A stretch of DNA of 64,000 bases, taken from assembly GCA_016793775.1 (NCBI GenBank), contig JAEULK010000050.1, positions 89,612 to 153,611 of the forward strand. The letters are read 5' to 3'. The notes below the pieces were generated by a model. The model saw only the letters and a list, made by a program, of their open reading frames with translations, made no database searches and had not been told where the DNA came from. Made by a program: the position numbers and the translations under genes. Within the stretch, counting starts at the first letter, position 1. The number at the start of each line of letters is the position of its first letter. The DNA comes from Sphingopyxis sp. (GTDB lineage: Bacteria; Pseudomonadota; Alphaproteobacteria; Sphingomonadales; Sphingomonadaceae). Shown one piece after another: positions 47,092-56,441 of this stretch.

Positions 47092-47439
47092 TTCCGCCAT
47101 CCTCCTGAAACAGACGGGGAAATCCCCGATTCTGCCTGCGAAAAAAGGCCCGAAAAATCGGGGGACCCCTAAGGCGCGGTCCGTTTAGGAATGACGCAAC
47201 ATTAAGTCAATGCTTGTGCGCGGGTGCACAAAATGGCGGAGCGGAGTCGGGTTGTGTCGCTTTGTTCGGCTGCTTTATGACTTTGTGCCTTCTTGCGGAC
47301 TTTTGCTTCCATGGGGCGTTCTCCCGTCGCCGATGGGCCAGCGGCTCGGGCGGCTTTGATTCCATGTCACACAAAGGCGCCAAGGCGCGAAGATGTCGGC
47401 GTGGGTGCCGAATGGCGGTTTTGGGGTGGCTTTAAGCCA

Positions 47440-47464
47440 TTCCCCTCCCAAAAAGGGAGGGGAA
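47440..47464. repeat. Palindromic CCTCCC/GGGAGG repeat
   Basis: Perfect inverted repeat TTCCCCTCCC/GGGAGGGGAA with an AAAAA spacer. The same core recurs at 54349-54495, 59487-59630 and 60976-61006, always between genes. Confidence 0.65.
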
Positions 47465-47507
47465 AAGCTTGTTCCCACATCCAAAAAGGCCGGGTCACCG
47501 CCCCCAA

Positions 47508-47543
47508 ACAAAAATGCCGCCGCGTTTAGGGGCGCGGCGGCAT
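47508..47543 (-). terminator. Terminator of the ydbH-ynbE-ydbL unit
   Basis: On the minus strand a perfect 11-bp stem ATGCCGCCGCG/CGCGGCGGCAT with an 8-nt loop, directly followed by TTTTGTTT. It lies 35 nt past the ydbL stop. Confidence 0.88.
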
Positions 47544-47578
47544 GTGGTGCCCGCGGGCACCCTTGTCGTTCGGTTCGG

Positions 47579-47977
47579 TTACGGGCAGCGGCTGTCGCGC
47601 ACAGGTGCACCGGCGTCGCGGGTCTTCCAGCTGCGGTCGGGCGCCATATATTTCTCGCCCGGCCTGGTCTTGTTGATCAGGTTGCAGCCGGTGACGAAGG
47701 CGAATTGTTCGACCGTGCTGCCGCCCGGCGCGCCGCTGGTATAGGCGGCCTTGCGCTTGATGTTGATGTCGTCGACGATCGCGCGCACCGCCGGGGTCGG
47801 CGTCGAGGCATAGCCGAGATAGCCGTCGGGCTGTTCGCCGACCTGCCCCGCGGCGCGGGCGGCCTCATAAGCGGGGTCGCGCTGCGCCATCGCCGCAGGC
47901 ACCATCAGCGCCACGGCGGCGGTCGCAGCGATAGCGGCCATCGCAAGTCCGGTCGGTTTCCACATCGTCATGCTCAT
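47579..47977 (-). CDS. ydbL: YdbL-family periplasmic protein
   Basis: 132 residues, signal peptide to about residue 32 (AAMAQ). The DUF1318 core follows: ARAAGQVGEQPDGYLGY, VDDINIKRKAAY. It ends with an extra 40 residues holding two cysteines. YdbL is the chaperone-like partner of YdbH and YnbE in the envelope. Third gene of its unit, 15 nt after ynbE. Confidence 0.88.
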   Translation of the reverse strand: MSMTMWKPTGLAMAAIAATAAVALMVPAAMAQRDPAYEAARAAGQVGEQPDGYLGYASTPTPAVRAIVDDINIKRKAAYTSGAPGGSTVEQFAFVTGCNLINKTRPGEKYMAPDRSWKTRDAGAPVRDSRCP

Positions 47978-47992
47978 AATCTCAATTCCCTG

Positions 47993-48208
47993 TCAGAATA
48001 TCTCGCTATTCTGTTCGATCAGCTTCTTGGCGTCCCCATCAAGCCTGTACACGATTTCCTGCTTGATGTTGATGTTCAGGTTGATTTCGATCGGCTTGTC
48101 CGGCGTTTCGATCTGGACGCAGCCCGAAAGGCCCGCGACCGCGATCATCAATCCCGCCAAGCGACCGCCGATGGTCCGCCTCCTCGCTTCATCTCTTGTC
48201 GTCTTCAT
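47993..48208 (-). CDS. ynbE: YnbE-family lipoprotein
   Basis: 71 residues. A lipoprotein signal with the lipobox GLSGC (Cys about residue 30). The short mature part has IEINLNINIKQEIVYRLDG, the YnbE motif. In E. coli YnbE multimers form the outer-membrane end of a bridge with YdbH. The ATG overlaps the ydbH stop (ATGA). Confidence 0.9.
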   Translation of the reverse strand: MKTTRDEARRRTIGGRLAGLMIAVAGLSGCVQIETPDKPIEINLNINIKQEIVYRLDGDAKKLIEQNSEIF

Positions 48209-51200
48209 TGCACGGGCTCGCTTGCTGGAGGCTGAACGGAGGAATTTTTCGCGGCGGCGGCTGCTTCGGCATCCTGCTGCGCCTGCATCAGCGCGGGCAG
48301 ATTCTGTTCGATATAGACCGTCGGATCATAAAGCCCCTTCGCCGAGGTTATCAACTGGCGGAACGGGGCCTGGATCTTGATGTTGAAGACGAAGGGCAGC
48401 TTGGCGACCTGGCGGGTGATGAAATTCTGCGTCGCGCCCTCGCCCTGCCCGATGCCGCCGAAACGGATGTCGGTGACCATCTCGCCATCGAGGTCGCCGT
48501 TGAGGACGATGGTGAGGTCGTCATATTTGAGGCTGCGCAGCGCGCCGAAGGCGAAATTCGCCATCGCGCCGAGGTCGCGGTTGGTGAGCTCGCCGACATA
48601 GGCGAGCGTGCCGCCGCCATCGCGCGCGTCGATGCGGCCATTCACGATCCGCCCGCCCAACCCATCGAATTCGACCGGCAAGGTGCCATCGAACTTGCCG
48701 GTGGCATTGATATTCTCGAAGCCGAAATTCTGGAGGAAGATCGCCGCATCGACCCCGACGAGGTCGAAGGTCAGGCGGCGCGGCTGGTCGGCGTTGAAGT
48801 TGAGCGTCGTCGGGTGCAGTTCGAGCTTGCCGCCCGCGAAGGGCCAGCTGCCGCCCTGGATTCGCACCCGATTGTCGCCGAGCAACTGATATTCGATCTC
48901 GCCATCGACCACCGGAATGCCGGGGTTCAGTTCGGCGAGCTTGATCGTCTGATTCGGTGCCGAATGCAGGCCGATCAGGTCGTCGAAGGTCAGGGTCGTG
49001 GTCGCGCCGGTGACGGGGCCGAAGGCGGCGGCGAGGTTCATATTGGCGGTGGCGAAGGTGCCGCGGCTGGTCACGCCGGCGGGGGTCCAGTCGATCCGCC
49101 CGTCGCCGACGACCGATCCATCGACATTGGCGATGACGCCGAGCGCGAGCCGGGTGAGTTGTTCGGGCTGGAAATTCTCGGTGAAGCGCAATTCGGGGAC
49201 CTTGAGGTCCGCCGAGCCGGTGCCGCCGGCCAGATCATGGCGAATCACGGTGTCGAGCACATGCGCGCCGCTGCGCCGCTCGGCAAAGCCCGCGGTGGCG
49301 TCGATCCGCCCGTCGGCGAAGCGCAGATGCGCGTCGTTGCTGATCAGCGGGAAGAAGCGCGCTTCGGCTTCGGGCAAGGCGTCGGTCAGCACGAGCGCGC
49401 CGTCGAGGTCGAGCGCGCCGTTTACGAAGGTCCAGCGGCCGTCGATCTCGCTCATGTCGAGCGGCACGGCCCCGATCCGGCCGGCGGCGCCGCTGAGCTG
49501 GCCCGCGAGGCCGGTGCGCGTGGATGCGCCGGTGATGCGCTGGGCGCGGAAGCGGGTGACGCTGTCGCCCTGCCCCAGCCGGACGTCGGGAGCGGCCAGC
49601 GACCAGCGCAGCGTCGCGAGGTCGATGTCGCCCGCGCCGGAATCGAAGGCGAAGGGCGACGAGCCGCTGGTGCCGCGCAGCGCGACGCGCGGGATGCGGA
49701 TCTGGCCGCGGAGGCCGTCGGGTCCTGCGGCGAGCAGGGGCTGGCCGGGGCGGCTGCACAGGTCGAGCGCGGGGGCGGCGAGGCGGAAGCCGCTGACCTC
49801 GATACGGTCGGCGGCGACGCGGCTGCACCCGCCGTTCAGCGCCAGCGCGCCGGTGGGGGCAAGCACGCCGTTGATCGGCACGCGCAGCCGCTCGACGCGC
49901 CCGCCCGCGAGCGGGCCGGTCAGCTCGACGACGGTCGCGAAGCGCGACAGCGCGCCGGGGGCGCTCGAGAAGCGGACCGGCTGGAGCGCAAGACGCGACC
50001 CCTCGGCGCCATAGGGTTCGACGCGCGCGAGGCCGCTGATGCTGCCGTCGGCGCGGCGATCGAGGTCGAGTGTGCCTTCGGGCAGGCCGCCGCCGCCGAA
50101 TTCCCACTGGCCCTGGACGAGAAAGGCAGGGCGCGCGGCGGCGAACAGATAGGCGATGCGGCTGTCGTCGCGGGCCGAGAGGCGCGCGCCGCTTTCGCCG
50201 ACCAGGTCGGGCGCGATGAGTTCGAGGCGCGCGGTGCCGCCCTCTCCGGCGAGCGCGAAGCGGGTCTTGCCCGACAGGTCGGCGAGCATTGCCGCCGCCG
50301 CCGCAGTCGCCTTTTTGGCCAGCGGGCCGATGGGCGTGCCGTCGAGGCCCTGAGCGCTGGCGGCGATGCGCTGGCGGAGTCCCGCGCTGGCGGCGGCGCG
50401 CGCGAAGCTGAGATTGCCGGTGAGCTGCGGCGCGGCCCTGCCGACTTCCCCGCTGGCATCGATATCGACGCGGTTCGCTGCGAAATCGGGACCGGTGAGG
50501 CGCAGTGCTTCGCCATCGAAGGTCAGCGCGGTCTTTTCGGCATTGCCCTTGAAACCCGCGAGCAAAGCGACGCGCCCGGCGCGGACGGGACCTGCGGCGA
50601 GCGATGCGAGCGCGGCGTCGCCCTTGCCGTCCCAACTCGTCAAATCCTTGCCCAGCGTCACGTCGAGCGCGATTTGCGGCGAGCCCGCGGTGACCCTGCC
50701 GTCGGCGCAGCTTAGATCGCGCCCGCGCAGCGCGCCTTCGAGACGCGGCTGCAGGTCGCGCACGGTCAGCGGGCCATAGAAGCTGAGCGCCTGCCCCGTG
50801 CATCCCGCCGCCGTCACCTGTGGCGCGACGAGGGCCAGTGTGCCGACGAAATTGCGCTGCAGATGGCCGCGCCCATTCAGCGCCGCGCCGACATTGCCCC
50901 ACGGCGTCTCGACACGGGCGCGGGCGTCGGTGAGGACGGCGGACAGGTCGGGCAAGGCGAAGGGATCGGTGCTGGTCGGATCGCGGAACTTGTCGAGCGC
51001 GCCGAGCGACAGGCGCCCGTCCTGAAAGCGTCCGTAGAGGCGGACGCCATCGGCCGTGATCGTCGAGACGTAAGGGCCGCTCCAGCCATAGCCGAGCGCG
51101 ATTTCGACGGTACGAGCAGTGAGGTCGGGGCGTTTCGGATCGCCGATGACAACGTTCGAGATGCGCTCGGTGCGAAAGCCGATCTTGTCGATCGTATAGG

Positions 51201-51372
51201 TTGCGGGGACGCCATAGGATTCGAGCTGTTCGCGCACGAATTTGTCGGCAATCGGCTCGCGCGCCAGCCACAGCCCGCCAACCAGCACCGCGAGCGCGCC
51301 GCCGGTCAGCCAGCGCTTCTTGACGCGGCGGCGGCGGCGGACCTGTCTGGCGGTTTCGACATTATCGGTCAT
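48205..51372 (-). CDS. ydbH: YdbH-family intermembrane lipid-transport protein
   Basis: 1055 residues. A basic lead (about 1-20) and one N-terminal membrane helix (WLTGGALAVLVGGLWLA), then a very long periplasmic region of beta strands, as in AsmA-like bridge proteins. The C-terminal YdbH domain (about 790-1000) has LAELNPGIPVVDGEIEYQLL, LTFDLVGVDAAIFLQNFGFENI and GGIGQGEGATQNFITRQVAKLPF. With TamB and YhdP, YdbH moves phospholipids to the outer membrane in E. coli. First gene of a unit of three. Confidence 0.9.
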   Translation of the reverse strand: MTDNVETARQVRRRRRVKKRWLTGGALAVLVGGLWLAREPIADKFVREQLESYGVPATYTIDKIGFRTERISNVVIGDPKRPDLTARTVEIALGYGWSGPYVSTITADGVRLYGRFQDGRLSLGALDKFRDPTSTDPFALPDLSAVLTDARARVETPWGNVGAALNGRGHLQRNFVGTLALVAPQVTAAGCTGQALSFYGPLTVRDLQPRLEGALRGRDLSCADGRVTAGSPQIALDVTLGKDLTSWDGKGDAALASLAAGPVRAGRVALLAGFKGNAEKTALTFDGEALRLTGPDFAANRVDIDASGEVGRAAPQLTGNLSFARAAASAGLRQRIAASAQGLDGTPIGPLAKKATAAAAAMLADLSGKTRFALAGEGGTARLELIAPDLVGESGARLSARDDSRIAYLFAAARPAFLVQGQWEFGGGGLPEGTLDLDRRADGSISGLARVEPYGAEGSRLALQPVRFSSAPGALSRFATVVELTGPLAGGRVERLRVPINGVLAPTGALALNGGCSRVAADRIEVSGFRLAAPALDLCSRPGQPLLAAGPDGLRGQIRIPRVALRGTSGSSPFAFDSGAGDIDLATLRWSLAAPDVRLGQGDSVTRFRAQRITGASTRTGLAGQLSGAAGRIGAVPLDMSEIDGRWTFVNGALDLDGALVLTDALPEAEARFFPLISNDAHLRFADGRIDATAGFAERRSGAHVLDTVIRHDLAGGTGSADLKVPELRFTENFQPEQLTRLALGVIANVDGSVVGDGRIDWTPAGVTSRGTFATANMNLAAAFGPVTGATTTLTFDDLIGLHSAPNQTIKLAELNPGIPVVDGEIEYQLLGDNRVRIQGGSWPFAGGKLELHPTTLNFNADQPRRLTFDLVGVDAAIFLQNFGFENINATGKFDGTLPVEFDGLGGRIVNGRIDARDGGGTLAYVGELTNRDLGAMANFAFGALRSLKYDDLTIVLNGDLDGEMVTDIRFGGIGQGEGATQNFITRQVAKLPFVFNIKIQAPFRQLITSAKGLYDPTVYIEQNLPALMQAQQDAEAAAAAKNSSVQPPASEPVQ

Positions 51373-51522
51373 GGCGCTGTCGTTCGGTCCTTATGCGCCC
51401 CGGCGGGTCCGCCCTGTGCCGCAAGATAACGCCGAAATGGCGCAATTGGCTCCAAAAGACAGGACGTTGCCATAGGCGAGGAACCTTATGGACGTTGAGT
51501 ACGGGTCACAAGCTGCTATTCG

Positions 51523-52209
51523 GTGCCTATGGGGGTCGCACCGGATCATGCAGGGCATCGCGCGCGACTGCGCGCACGGCTGCTCGACAGCGGCGGCGAG
51601 GCGCTCGCCGATTATGAACTGGTCGAATATCTGCTCGCGCTCGCCATCCCGCGCCGCGATACCAAGCCGCTGGCCAAGGCGCTGCTGAAGGAGTTCGGCA
51701 GCCTGGCGAAGCTGATCGCAGCCGAGCCCGAAGCGCTGCGCCGCGTCGACGGCCTGGGCGACGGCGCGATCGCGGCGCTCAAGATCGTCCAGGCGGCCAA
51801 TTTGCGGATGCTGAGGGGTGAAATCGCCGGCCAGTCGCTGCTGTCGAGTTGGGACGCCTTGCTCGACTATCTGCGCGCCGACATGGGGCCGCAGGATATC
51901 GAGCGCGTGCGCGTCCTCTATCTCAACACGCGCAACATGCTGATCCGCGACGAACTGGCGAGCGAGGGATCGATCGACCAGTCGGCGATCTATGTCCGCG
52001 AGGTCGTCAAGCGCGCGCTCGAACTGGGCGCGGCGGCGATCATCCTCGTCCACAATCACCCGAGCGGGGTGCCCGAGCCGAGCCGGCAGGATATCGCGAT
52101 CACCCGCGATATCGCCGCGGCGGCGGGCAAGCTGGGGATCCAGCTCCACGACCATATCATCATCGGCGGCGGGGATTATCGCAGCATGCGGGGGATGGGG
52201 TTGATTTAA
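51523..52209 (+). CDS. radC: RadC-family protein (JAB1/MPN domain)
   Basis: 228 residues from GTG at 51523, or ATG at 51529. The N-terminal part has a helix-hairpin-helix (SLAKLIAAEPEALRRVDGLGDG). The metal motif is VHNHPSGVPEPSRQD (H-x-H-P-S-G, eight residues, D), and RDELASEGSID precedes it. RadC was named for repair, but its exact role is debated. Alone on this strand, diverging from ydbH. Confidence 0.93.
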   Translation: MPMGVAPDHAGHRARLRARLLDSGGEALADYELVEYLLALAIPRRDTKPLAKALLKEFGSLAKLIAAEPEALRRVDGLGDGAIAALKIVQAANLRMLRGEIAGQSLLSSWDALLDYLRADMGPQDIERVRVLYLNTRNMLIRDELASEGSIDQSAIYVREVVKRALELGAAAIILVHNHPSGVPEPSRQDIAITRDIAAAAGKLGIQLHDHIIIGGGDYRSMRGMGLI

Positions 52210-52232
52210 TATGGTCCTCCCCCAAACGCGAT

Positions 52233-52260
52233 GAAGCCGCCGGATTTCTCCGACGGCTTC
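52233..52260. terminator. Hairpin between radC and the EF-hand gene
   Basis: A 12-bp stem GAAGCCGCCGGA/TCCGACGGCTTC with one G-T pair and a TTTC loop. It lies between convergent genes, with no T-run on either side; a bidirectional terminator is likely but unproven. Confidence 0.5.
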
Positions 52261-52279
52261 ACCACCCAGTCAGGGGCGC

Positions 52280-52831
52280 TTACGCGCCTTTCGACAGGAA
52301 GCTCGTGAGCTCGGTCTTGCTGACGGTGCCGTTCTTGTCGGCATCGGCGGCGCCATAGGCCTGACCGATCCAGGTCTTCACCTCGGCCGATTCGACATCG
52401 ACGGTCGGCTCGCTGGCGGTGCGCAGCTTCTTCATCCAGGTCCCGAATTCGACTTCGCTGAGCTCGGCGCTCGAATCGGCGTCATAGGTCGGGAATTCCT
52501 TATCGACGATCTGCGCGACCTGGGTCGCCGTGGCGGCGGTGCCAGCCGGTGCGGGCTGCGCCGCTGCCGATTCGCTCGGCGCGGGGGCCGGAGCGGGCTC
52601 GGTCGAGGCGGGCGGGGTCGCCGAAGCATCGGGTGCCGGGGTCGGCGATGCGGCCTCGGGGGCCGGCGCGGGCTGCGCCGATTCCGGACCCGGGGTCACC
52701 GGTTCGGTCACGGGCGCGGCCGGTTCGGTCGATGCCGGGGGGGTGGCCGACCCATCGGTCGGGGCCGTGTTCTGCGCCAGCGCCGGGAAACTGATGGCGG
52801 CGGCGCCGATCAAAAGCATGGTCTTCAACAT
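52280..52831 (-). CDS. Exported EF-hand protein with Pro/Ala-rich region
   Basis: 183 residues from the ATG at 52831, behind AGGAGA; longer readings overlap purB. Signal peptide to about residue 19 (PALAQ). Residues 25-105 are a low-complexity stretch of Pro, Ala, Glu and Thr. Two EF-hands follow: DADSSAELSEVEF (last position intact but the loop lacks the usual Gly) and DADKNGTVSKTEL (canonical). A periplasmic or secreted calcium-binding protein is likely. Confidence 0.85.
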   Translation of the reverse strand: MLKTMLLIGAAAISFPALAQNTAPTDGSATPPASTEPAAPVTEPVTPGPESAQPAPAPEAASPTPAPDASATPPASTEPAPAPAPSESAAAQPAPAGTAATATQVAQIVDKEFPTYDADSSAELSEVEFGTWMKKLRTASEPTVDVESAEVKTWIGQAYGAADADKNGTVSKTELTSFLSKGA

Positions 52832-53027
52832 GGTAGTTCTCCTGTTTATAGCGACGCTTCGCCTTGCGCGTCGCTGGTTCCTGAAGGGGCATGGGATCAA
52901 CCGTGGCCGAAATATGAAAGTTGCATCGGTGTGACGATTGGCGATGCGGCTCGTCCCTGCTAGGGCGCGGCCCGTCGCGTTATCGCGCCGATTCCACGAC
53001 AGATTGATCCTGAAGGAGGGAAAGACC

Positions 53028-54341
53028 ATGGTTCCGCGTTACGCCCGGCCCGAGATGACCGCGATCTGGGCGGCCGAGAACCGTTTCCGCATCTGGTTCG
53101 AGATCGAGGCGCATGCCACCGACGCGCTCGCCGATCTGGGCGTGGTGCCCAGGGACGCGGCGAAGGCGCTATGGGACTGGTGGGCGACGAACCCGGCGAT
53201 CGACGTCGAAGCGATCGACGCGATCGAGGCGGTGACCAAGCACGACGTCATCGCCTTTCTGACCTGGGTCGCCGAAAATGTCGGCGAGCAGGCGCGCTTC
53301 ATGCACCAGGGAATGACATCGAGCGACGTGCTCGACACCTGCCTGGCGGTGCAGCTGACGCAGGCCGCGGACATCTTGCTCGCCGACCTCGAGGCGCTGC
53401 TGGCGGCGATCAGGAAGCGCGCGTACGAGCACAAGCTGACCCCGACGATCGGGCGCAGCCATGGCATCCACGCCGAGCCGGTGACCTTCGGGCTCAAGAT
53501 GGCGGAAGCTTACGCCGAATTCGACCGCTGCAAGGCGCGGCTGGTCGCGGCGCGTGCCGATATCGCGACCTGCGCGATTTCGGGGGCGGTCGGGACCTTC
53601 GCCAATATCGACCCGCGCGTCGAGGAGCATGTCGCGGCGAAGCTGGGCCTTTCGGTCGAGCCGGTATCGACGCAGGTGATCCCGCGCGACCGGCATGCGA
53701 TGTTCTTTGCAACGCTGGGCGTGATCGCGTCGTCGATCGAGCGGCTGGCGGTGGAAGTGCGCCATCTGCAGCGCACCGAGGTGCTGGAGGCCGAGGAATA
53801 TTTCTCGCCGGGGCAGAAGGGTTCGTCGGCGATGCCGCACAAGCGCAACCCGGTGCTGACCGAGAACCTCACCGGCCTCGCGCGCATGGTGCGCAGCGCC
53901 GCGATCCCCGCGATGGAGAATGTCGCGCTGTGGCACGAGCGCGACATCAGCCATTCGTCGGTCGAGCGCTTCATCGGCCCCGACGCGACGATCACGCTGG
54001 ATTTCGCCTTGGCGCGGCTGACCGGCGTGGTCGACAAATTGCTCGTCTACCCTGCGCGGATGCAGAAAAATCTCGACCGCATGGGCGGGCTGGTGCACTC
54101 GCAGCGCGTGCTGCTGGCGCTGACGCAGGCGGGGGCGAGCCGCGAGGAAAGCTATGTGCTGGTCCAGCGCAACGCGATGAGGGTGTGGGAAAGCGACGGC
54201 GCGCTGTCGCTGCTCGAACTGCTGAAGGGCGACGCCGAAGTGACGGCGCGGCTATCGGCCGAGCAGCTCACGGCGCTGTTCGACCTCGATTATCATCTGA
54301 AGCATGTCGACACGATTTTTGCGCGGGTGTTCGGGGAGTAA
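53028..54341 (+). CDS. purB: Adenylosuccinate lyase
   Basis: 437 residues from the ATG at 53028, behind AAGGAGGG. Fumarase/aspartase superfamily: RSHGIHAEPVTFG, the catalytic His in that block, HQGMTSSDVLDT, and the signature GSSAMPHKRNPV. It cleaves SAICAR and adenylosuccinate in purine synthesis. Diverges from the EF-hand gene; followed by a palindromic repeat element. Confidence 0.95.
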   Translation: MVPRYARPEMTAIWAAENRFRIWFEIEAHATDALADLGVVPRDAAKALWDWWATNPAIDVEAIDAIEAVTKHDVIAFLTWVAENVGEQARFMHQGMTSSDVLDTCLAVQLTQAADILLADLEALLAAIRKRAYEHKLTPTIGRSHGIHAEPVTFGLKMAEAYAEFDRCKARLVAARADIATCAISGAVGTFANIDPRVEEHVAAKLGLSVEPVSTQVIPRDRHAMFFATLGVIASSIERLAVEVRHLQRTEVLEAEEYFSPGQKGSSAMPHKRNPVLTENLTGLARMVRSAAIPAMENVALWHERDISHSSVERFIGPDATITLDFALARLTGVVDKLLVYPARMQKNLDRMGGLVHSQRVLLALTQAGASREESYVLVQRNAMRVWESDGALSLLELLKGDAEVTARLSAEQLTALFDLDYHLKHVDTIFARVFGE

Positions 54342-54348
54342 AGGAAAG

Positions 54349-54495
54349 ATCCTCCCCTTGGCGCAGCCATGGGGAGGTGGCAGCGCGAAGCGCTGACGGA
54401 GGGGTTGGCGACGTCGAAGGCCAGCGCTGTGCCGCGCCCCCTCCACCACCGCTTCGCGGCGGTCCCCCTCCCCATCGCTTCGCGTGGGGAGGATC
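54349..54495. repeat. Composite palindromic repeat after purB
   Basis: The outer arms GATCCTCCCC (54349-54358) and GGGGAGGATC (54486-54495) are exact inverses. Inner hairpins include CAGCGC/GCGCTG (54381-54395) and CCGC/GCGG, with CCCCA/TGGGG near the right end. The core CCTCCCC matches the other repeats of the window. Confidence 0.7.
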
Positions 54496-54574
54496 AAAAG
54501 CCCCGCCCCCTCTGGAATCGCGCGCCGAACTCGCCTAGGCTCCGGCCAAGTCGCCAACAACAGGAGCAAGCCGC

Positions 54575-54928
54575 GTGGGAATTGTTCGGACGGTCATCTG
54601 GGTGCTGCTTACCGCGGTGCTGGTCATCTTTGCGATGGCGAACTGGATCCCGATCACCGTCACCATCTGGCCGGGATCGGTGCTCGACACCAAGCTGCCC
54701 GTGCTGATCCTCGCCGCCTTCCTGATCGGCAGCGTGCCCTTGTGGATCGCGTTGCGCGCCGCGCGCTGGTCGCTGAAGCGCCGGCTCGACCATAGCGAGC
54801 GCCAGCTTGCGGACCTGCGCGCGATGGCGAACCGCCCCGCCGAGCCGGTCGCGGTGCCCGCCGCCGCCGTGGTCGATCCCGCCCCCTCGCCCACCCCGAC
54901 CGACCTTTTCCCGACGGACAAGCCATGA
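54575..54928 (+). CDS. lapA: LapA-domain (DUF1049) membrane protein
   Basis: 117 residues, GTG start at 54575 behind AGGAGC. Two membrane helices (about 5-23 and 42-62), the first with the motif FAMANWIPITVTIWPG typical of the LapA domain. A Pro/Ala-rich tail follows. In E. coli LapA neighbours LapB, which controls LPS synthesis. Here it leads the pyrF-trp unit and overlaps pyrF (ATGA). Confidence 0.85.
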   Translation: MGIVRTVIWVLLTAVLVIFAMANWIPITVTIWPGSVLDTKLPVLILAAFLIGSVPLWIALRAARWSLKRRLDHSERQLADLRAMANRPAEPVAVPAAAVVDPAPSPTPTDLFPTDKP

Positions 54929-55599
54929 CCTCGCCGCTCTATCTCGCGATCGACACCCTGCATCTCGACGCCGCGCTGACGCTGGCGCAGAAGGTGCGGC
55001 GGCATGTCGGCGGGCTGAAGCTGGGGCTCGAATTCTTCTGCGCCAACGGGCATCACGGGGTGCACGAGATGGCCAAGCTGGGCCTGCCGATCTTCCTCGA
55101 TCTGAAGCTGCACGACATTCCGAACACGGTGGCAAAGGCGATCCAGGCGCTGCGGCCGCTCGAACCCGCGATCCTGACCGTCCACGCTGCGGGCGGCCGC
55201 GCAATGCTCGAGGAAGCCAAGGCGGCGGCGGGAACGCACACCAAAGTGATCGCGGTGACGGTGCTGACCAGCCTCGACGCGCCGGACTTGGGCGATATCG
55301 GCGTCGGCGGCACCCCGCACGACCAGGTCGTGCGCCTCGCCGCGCTGGCGCGCGAATCGGGCTGCGACGGGATCGTGTGCTCGGGACAGGAGGTGAAGGC
55401 CGCGCACAAGGCGTGGCCCGGCGGCTTCTTCGTCGTTCCCGGCGTGCGCCCCGCGAACGGCAAGGCCGGCGACCAGAAGCGCGTCGTCACCCCGGCGCAG
55501 GCGATGAGCGACGGCGCATCGATCCTGGTGGTCGGACGCCCGATCAGCCAGTCGGCGGACCCCGACCTCGCAGCGCGCGAGATCGAGGCGACGCTTTAG
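54925..55599 (+). CDS. pyrF: Orotidine 5'-phosphate decarboxylase
   Basis: 224 residues. Substrate loop LDLKLHDIPNTVAKAI with the catalytic Lys-Asp-Lys network, AILTVHAAGG, and VVPGVRPANGKAGDQKRVVTPAQA near the end. Last step of UMP synthesis. Coupled to lapA by a 4-nt overlap; a palindromic repeat separates it from trpF. Confidence 0.95.
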   Translation: MTSPLYLAIDTLHLDAALTLAQKVRRHVGGLKLGLEFFCANGHHGVHEMAKLGLPIFLDLKLHDIPNTVAKAIQALRPLEPAILTVHAAGGRAMLEEAKAAAGTHTKVIAVTVLTSLDAPDLGDIGVGGTPHDQVVRLAALARESGCDGIVCSGQEVKAAHKAWPGGFFVVPGVRPANGKAGDQKRVVTPAQAMSDGASILVVGRPISQSADPDLAAREIEATL

Positions 55600-55618
55600 G
55601 CTTCCACCCCTCTTCCCC

Positions 55619-55690
55619 TTCGTGTCGAGCGTCTTCAAGACACGTGAAGCAAGGCGGTCCCCAGCGTGTCTCGACTTCGCTCGACACGAA
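55619..55690. repeat. Palindromic TTCGTGTCGAGCG repeat
   Basis: Exact 13-bp inverse arms TTCGTGTCGAGCG (55619-55631) and CGCTCGACACGAA (55678-55690). An inner CTTCA/TGAAG pair is nested in the loop. Unlike the CCTCCC family. Lies between pyrF and trpF. Confidence 0.7.
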
Positions 55691-55707
55691 CGGATGTTGG
55701 ATTGAAT

Positions 55708-56340
55708 ATGCCCCCTCTCGTCAAAATCTGCGGCCTCAAGACCAGGGCCGAAATCGACGCCGCGATCGCGCATGGCGCGACGCATATCGGGCTCAACCAT
55801 TATGCGCCGAGCCCGCGCTACATCGACCTGAACACCGCCGCCCAGCTTCGCAAATATGCCGAGGGCCGCGTCAAGGTCGCGCTGCTGCTGGTCGATGCGG
55901 GGCCGCAGGTCACCGGCGCGGCGTGGAGCGCGGTGAAGCCCGACATCATCCAGTTTCATGGCAATGAAACGCCCGAATGGATCAACGCGGTCAGGACCAA
56001 CACGAAGACCGAGGCTTGGAAGGCGGTCGGCCTGAAGGATGCCGGAACGCTGACGCGCTCGCTGCAATATGAAGGCGTCGCCGACCGGCTGCTCTATGAT
56101 GCGCCGGCACAGGCGATGCCGGGGGGCACGGGCACGCGCTTCGACTGGTCGCTGCTGGTCGGGCACCGGCACCGCATCGACTGGGGTATCGCGGGCGGGC
56201 TGAACGCGGCGAACGTCTGCGACGCGCTAAGCGCGACCGGCGCGCCGCTGGTCGACGTCTCCTCGGGGGTTGAAAGCGCGCCGGGCGTCACGGATGTGGA
56301 CAAGATCGCCGCTTTCCTTAAAGCGGTCGCCGCATGTTGA
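55708..56340 (+). CDS. trpF: Phosphoribosylanthranilate isomerase
   Basis: 210 residues from the ATG at 55708; longer reading would enter the repeat. Barrel signature VKICGLKTRAEIDAAI, IGLNHYAPSPRYI, IQFHGNETPEW, and the phosphate site AGGLNAANV. Third step in the conversion of anthranilate to tryptophan. An about 100-nt gap lies before trpB, with no leader peptide containing Trp codons. Confidence 0.94.
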   Translation: MPPLVKICGLKTRAEIDAAIAHGATHIGLNHYAPSPRYIDLNTAAQLRKYAEGRVKVALLLVDAGPQVTGAAWSAVKPDIIQFHGNETPEWINAVRTNTKTEAWKAVGLKDAGTLTRSLQYEGVADRLLYDAPAQAMPGGTGTRFDWSLLVGHRHRIDWGIAGGLNAANVCDALSATGAPLVDVSSGVESAPGVTDVDKIAAFLKAVAAC

Positions 56341-56441
56341 CCCTGTCGTCCTCTGTCTTGCGCATCGGGAAACGATGGCGCTGATCGCCTGAGACCCCGT
56401 CTCTTCGCGAGCGCCTAATCCTTTTGCCGATGGAAACGACC

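Larger units (their letters stand above)
47101..47578. other. Intergenic region between atpI and ydbL
   Basis: About 480 nt with no credible gene. It should contain the atp promoter near 47110-47230, but no clear boxes were found. It contains the sequence CAAAGGCGCCAAGGCGCGAAG near 47375, a type of repeat seen in sphingomonads, the palindrome at 47440-47464, and the ydbL terminator at 47508-47543. Confidence 0.55.

Noticed and set aside
48196-50715. Long open frame on the plus strand, 839 codons, opposite ydbH
   Set aside because: It mirrors the codon pattern of ydbH, which has a clear family match, membrane helix and operon context. High GC leaves the opposite frame open.
56341-56441. Trp attenuator before trpB
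   Set aside because: No leader peptide with tandem Trp codons and no competing hairpins were found.
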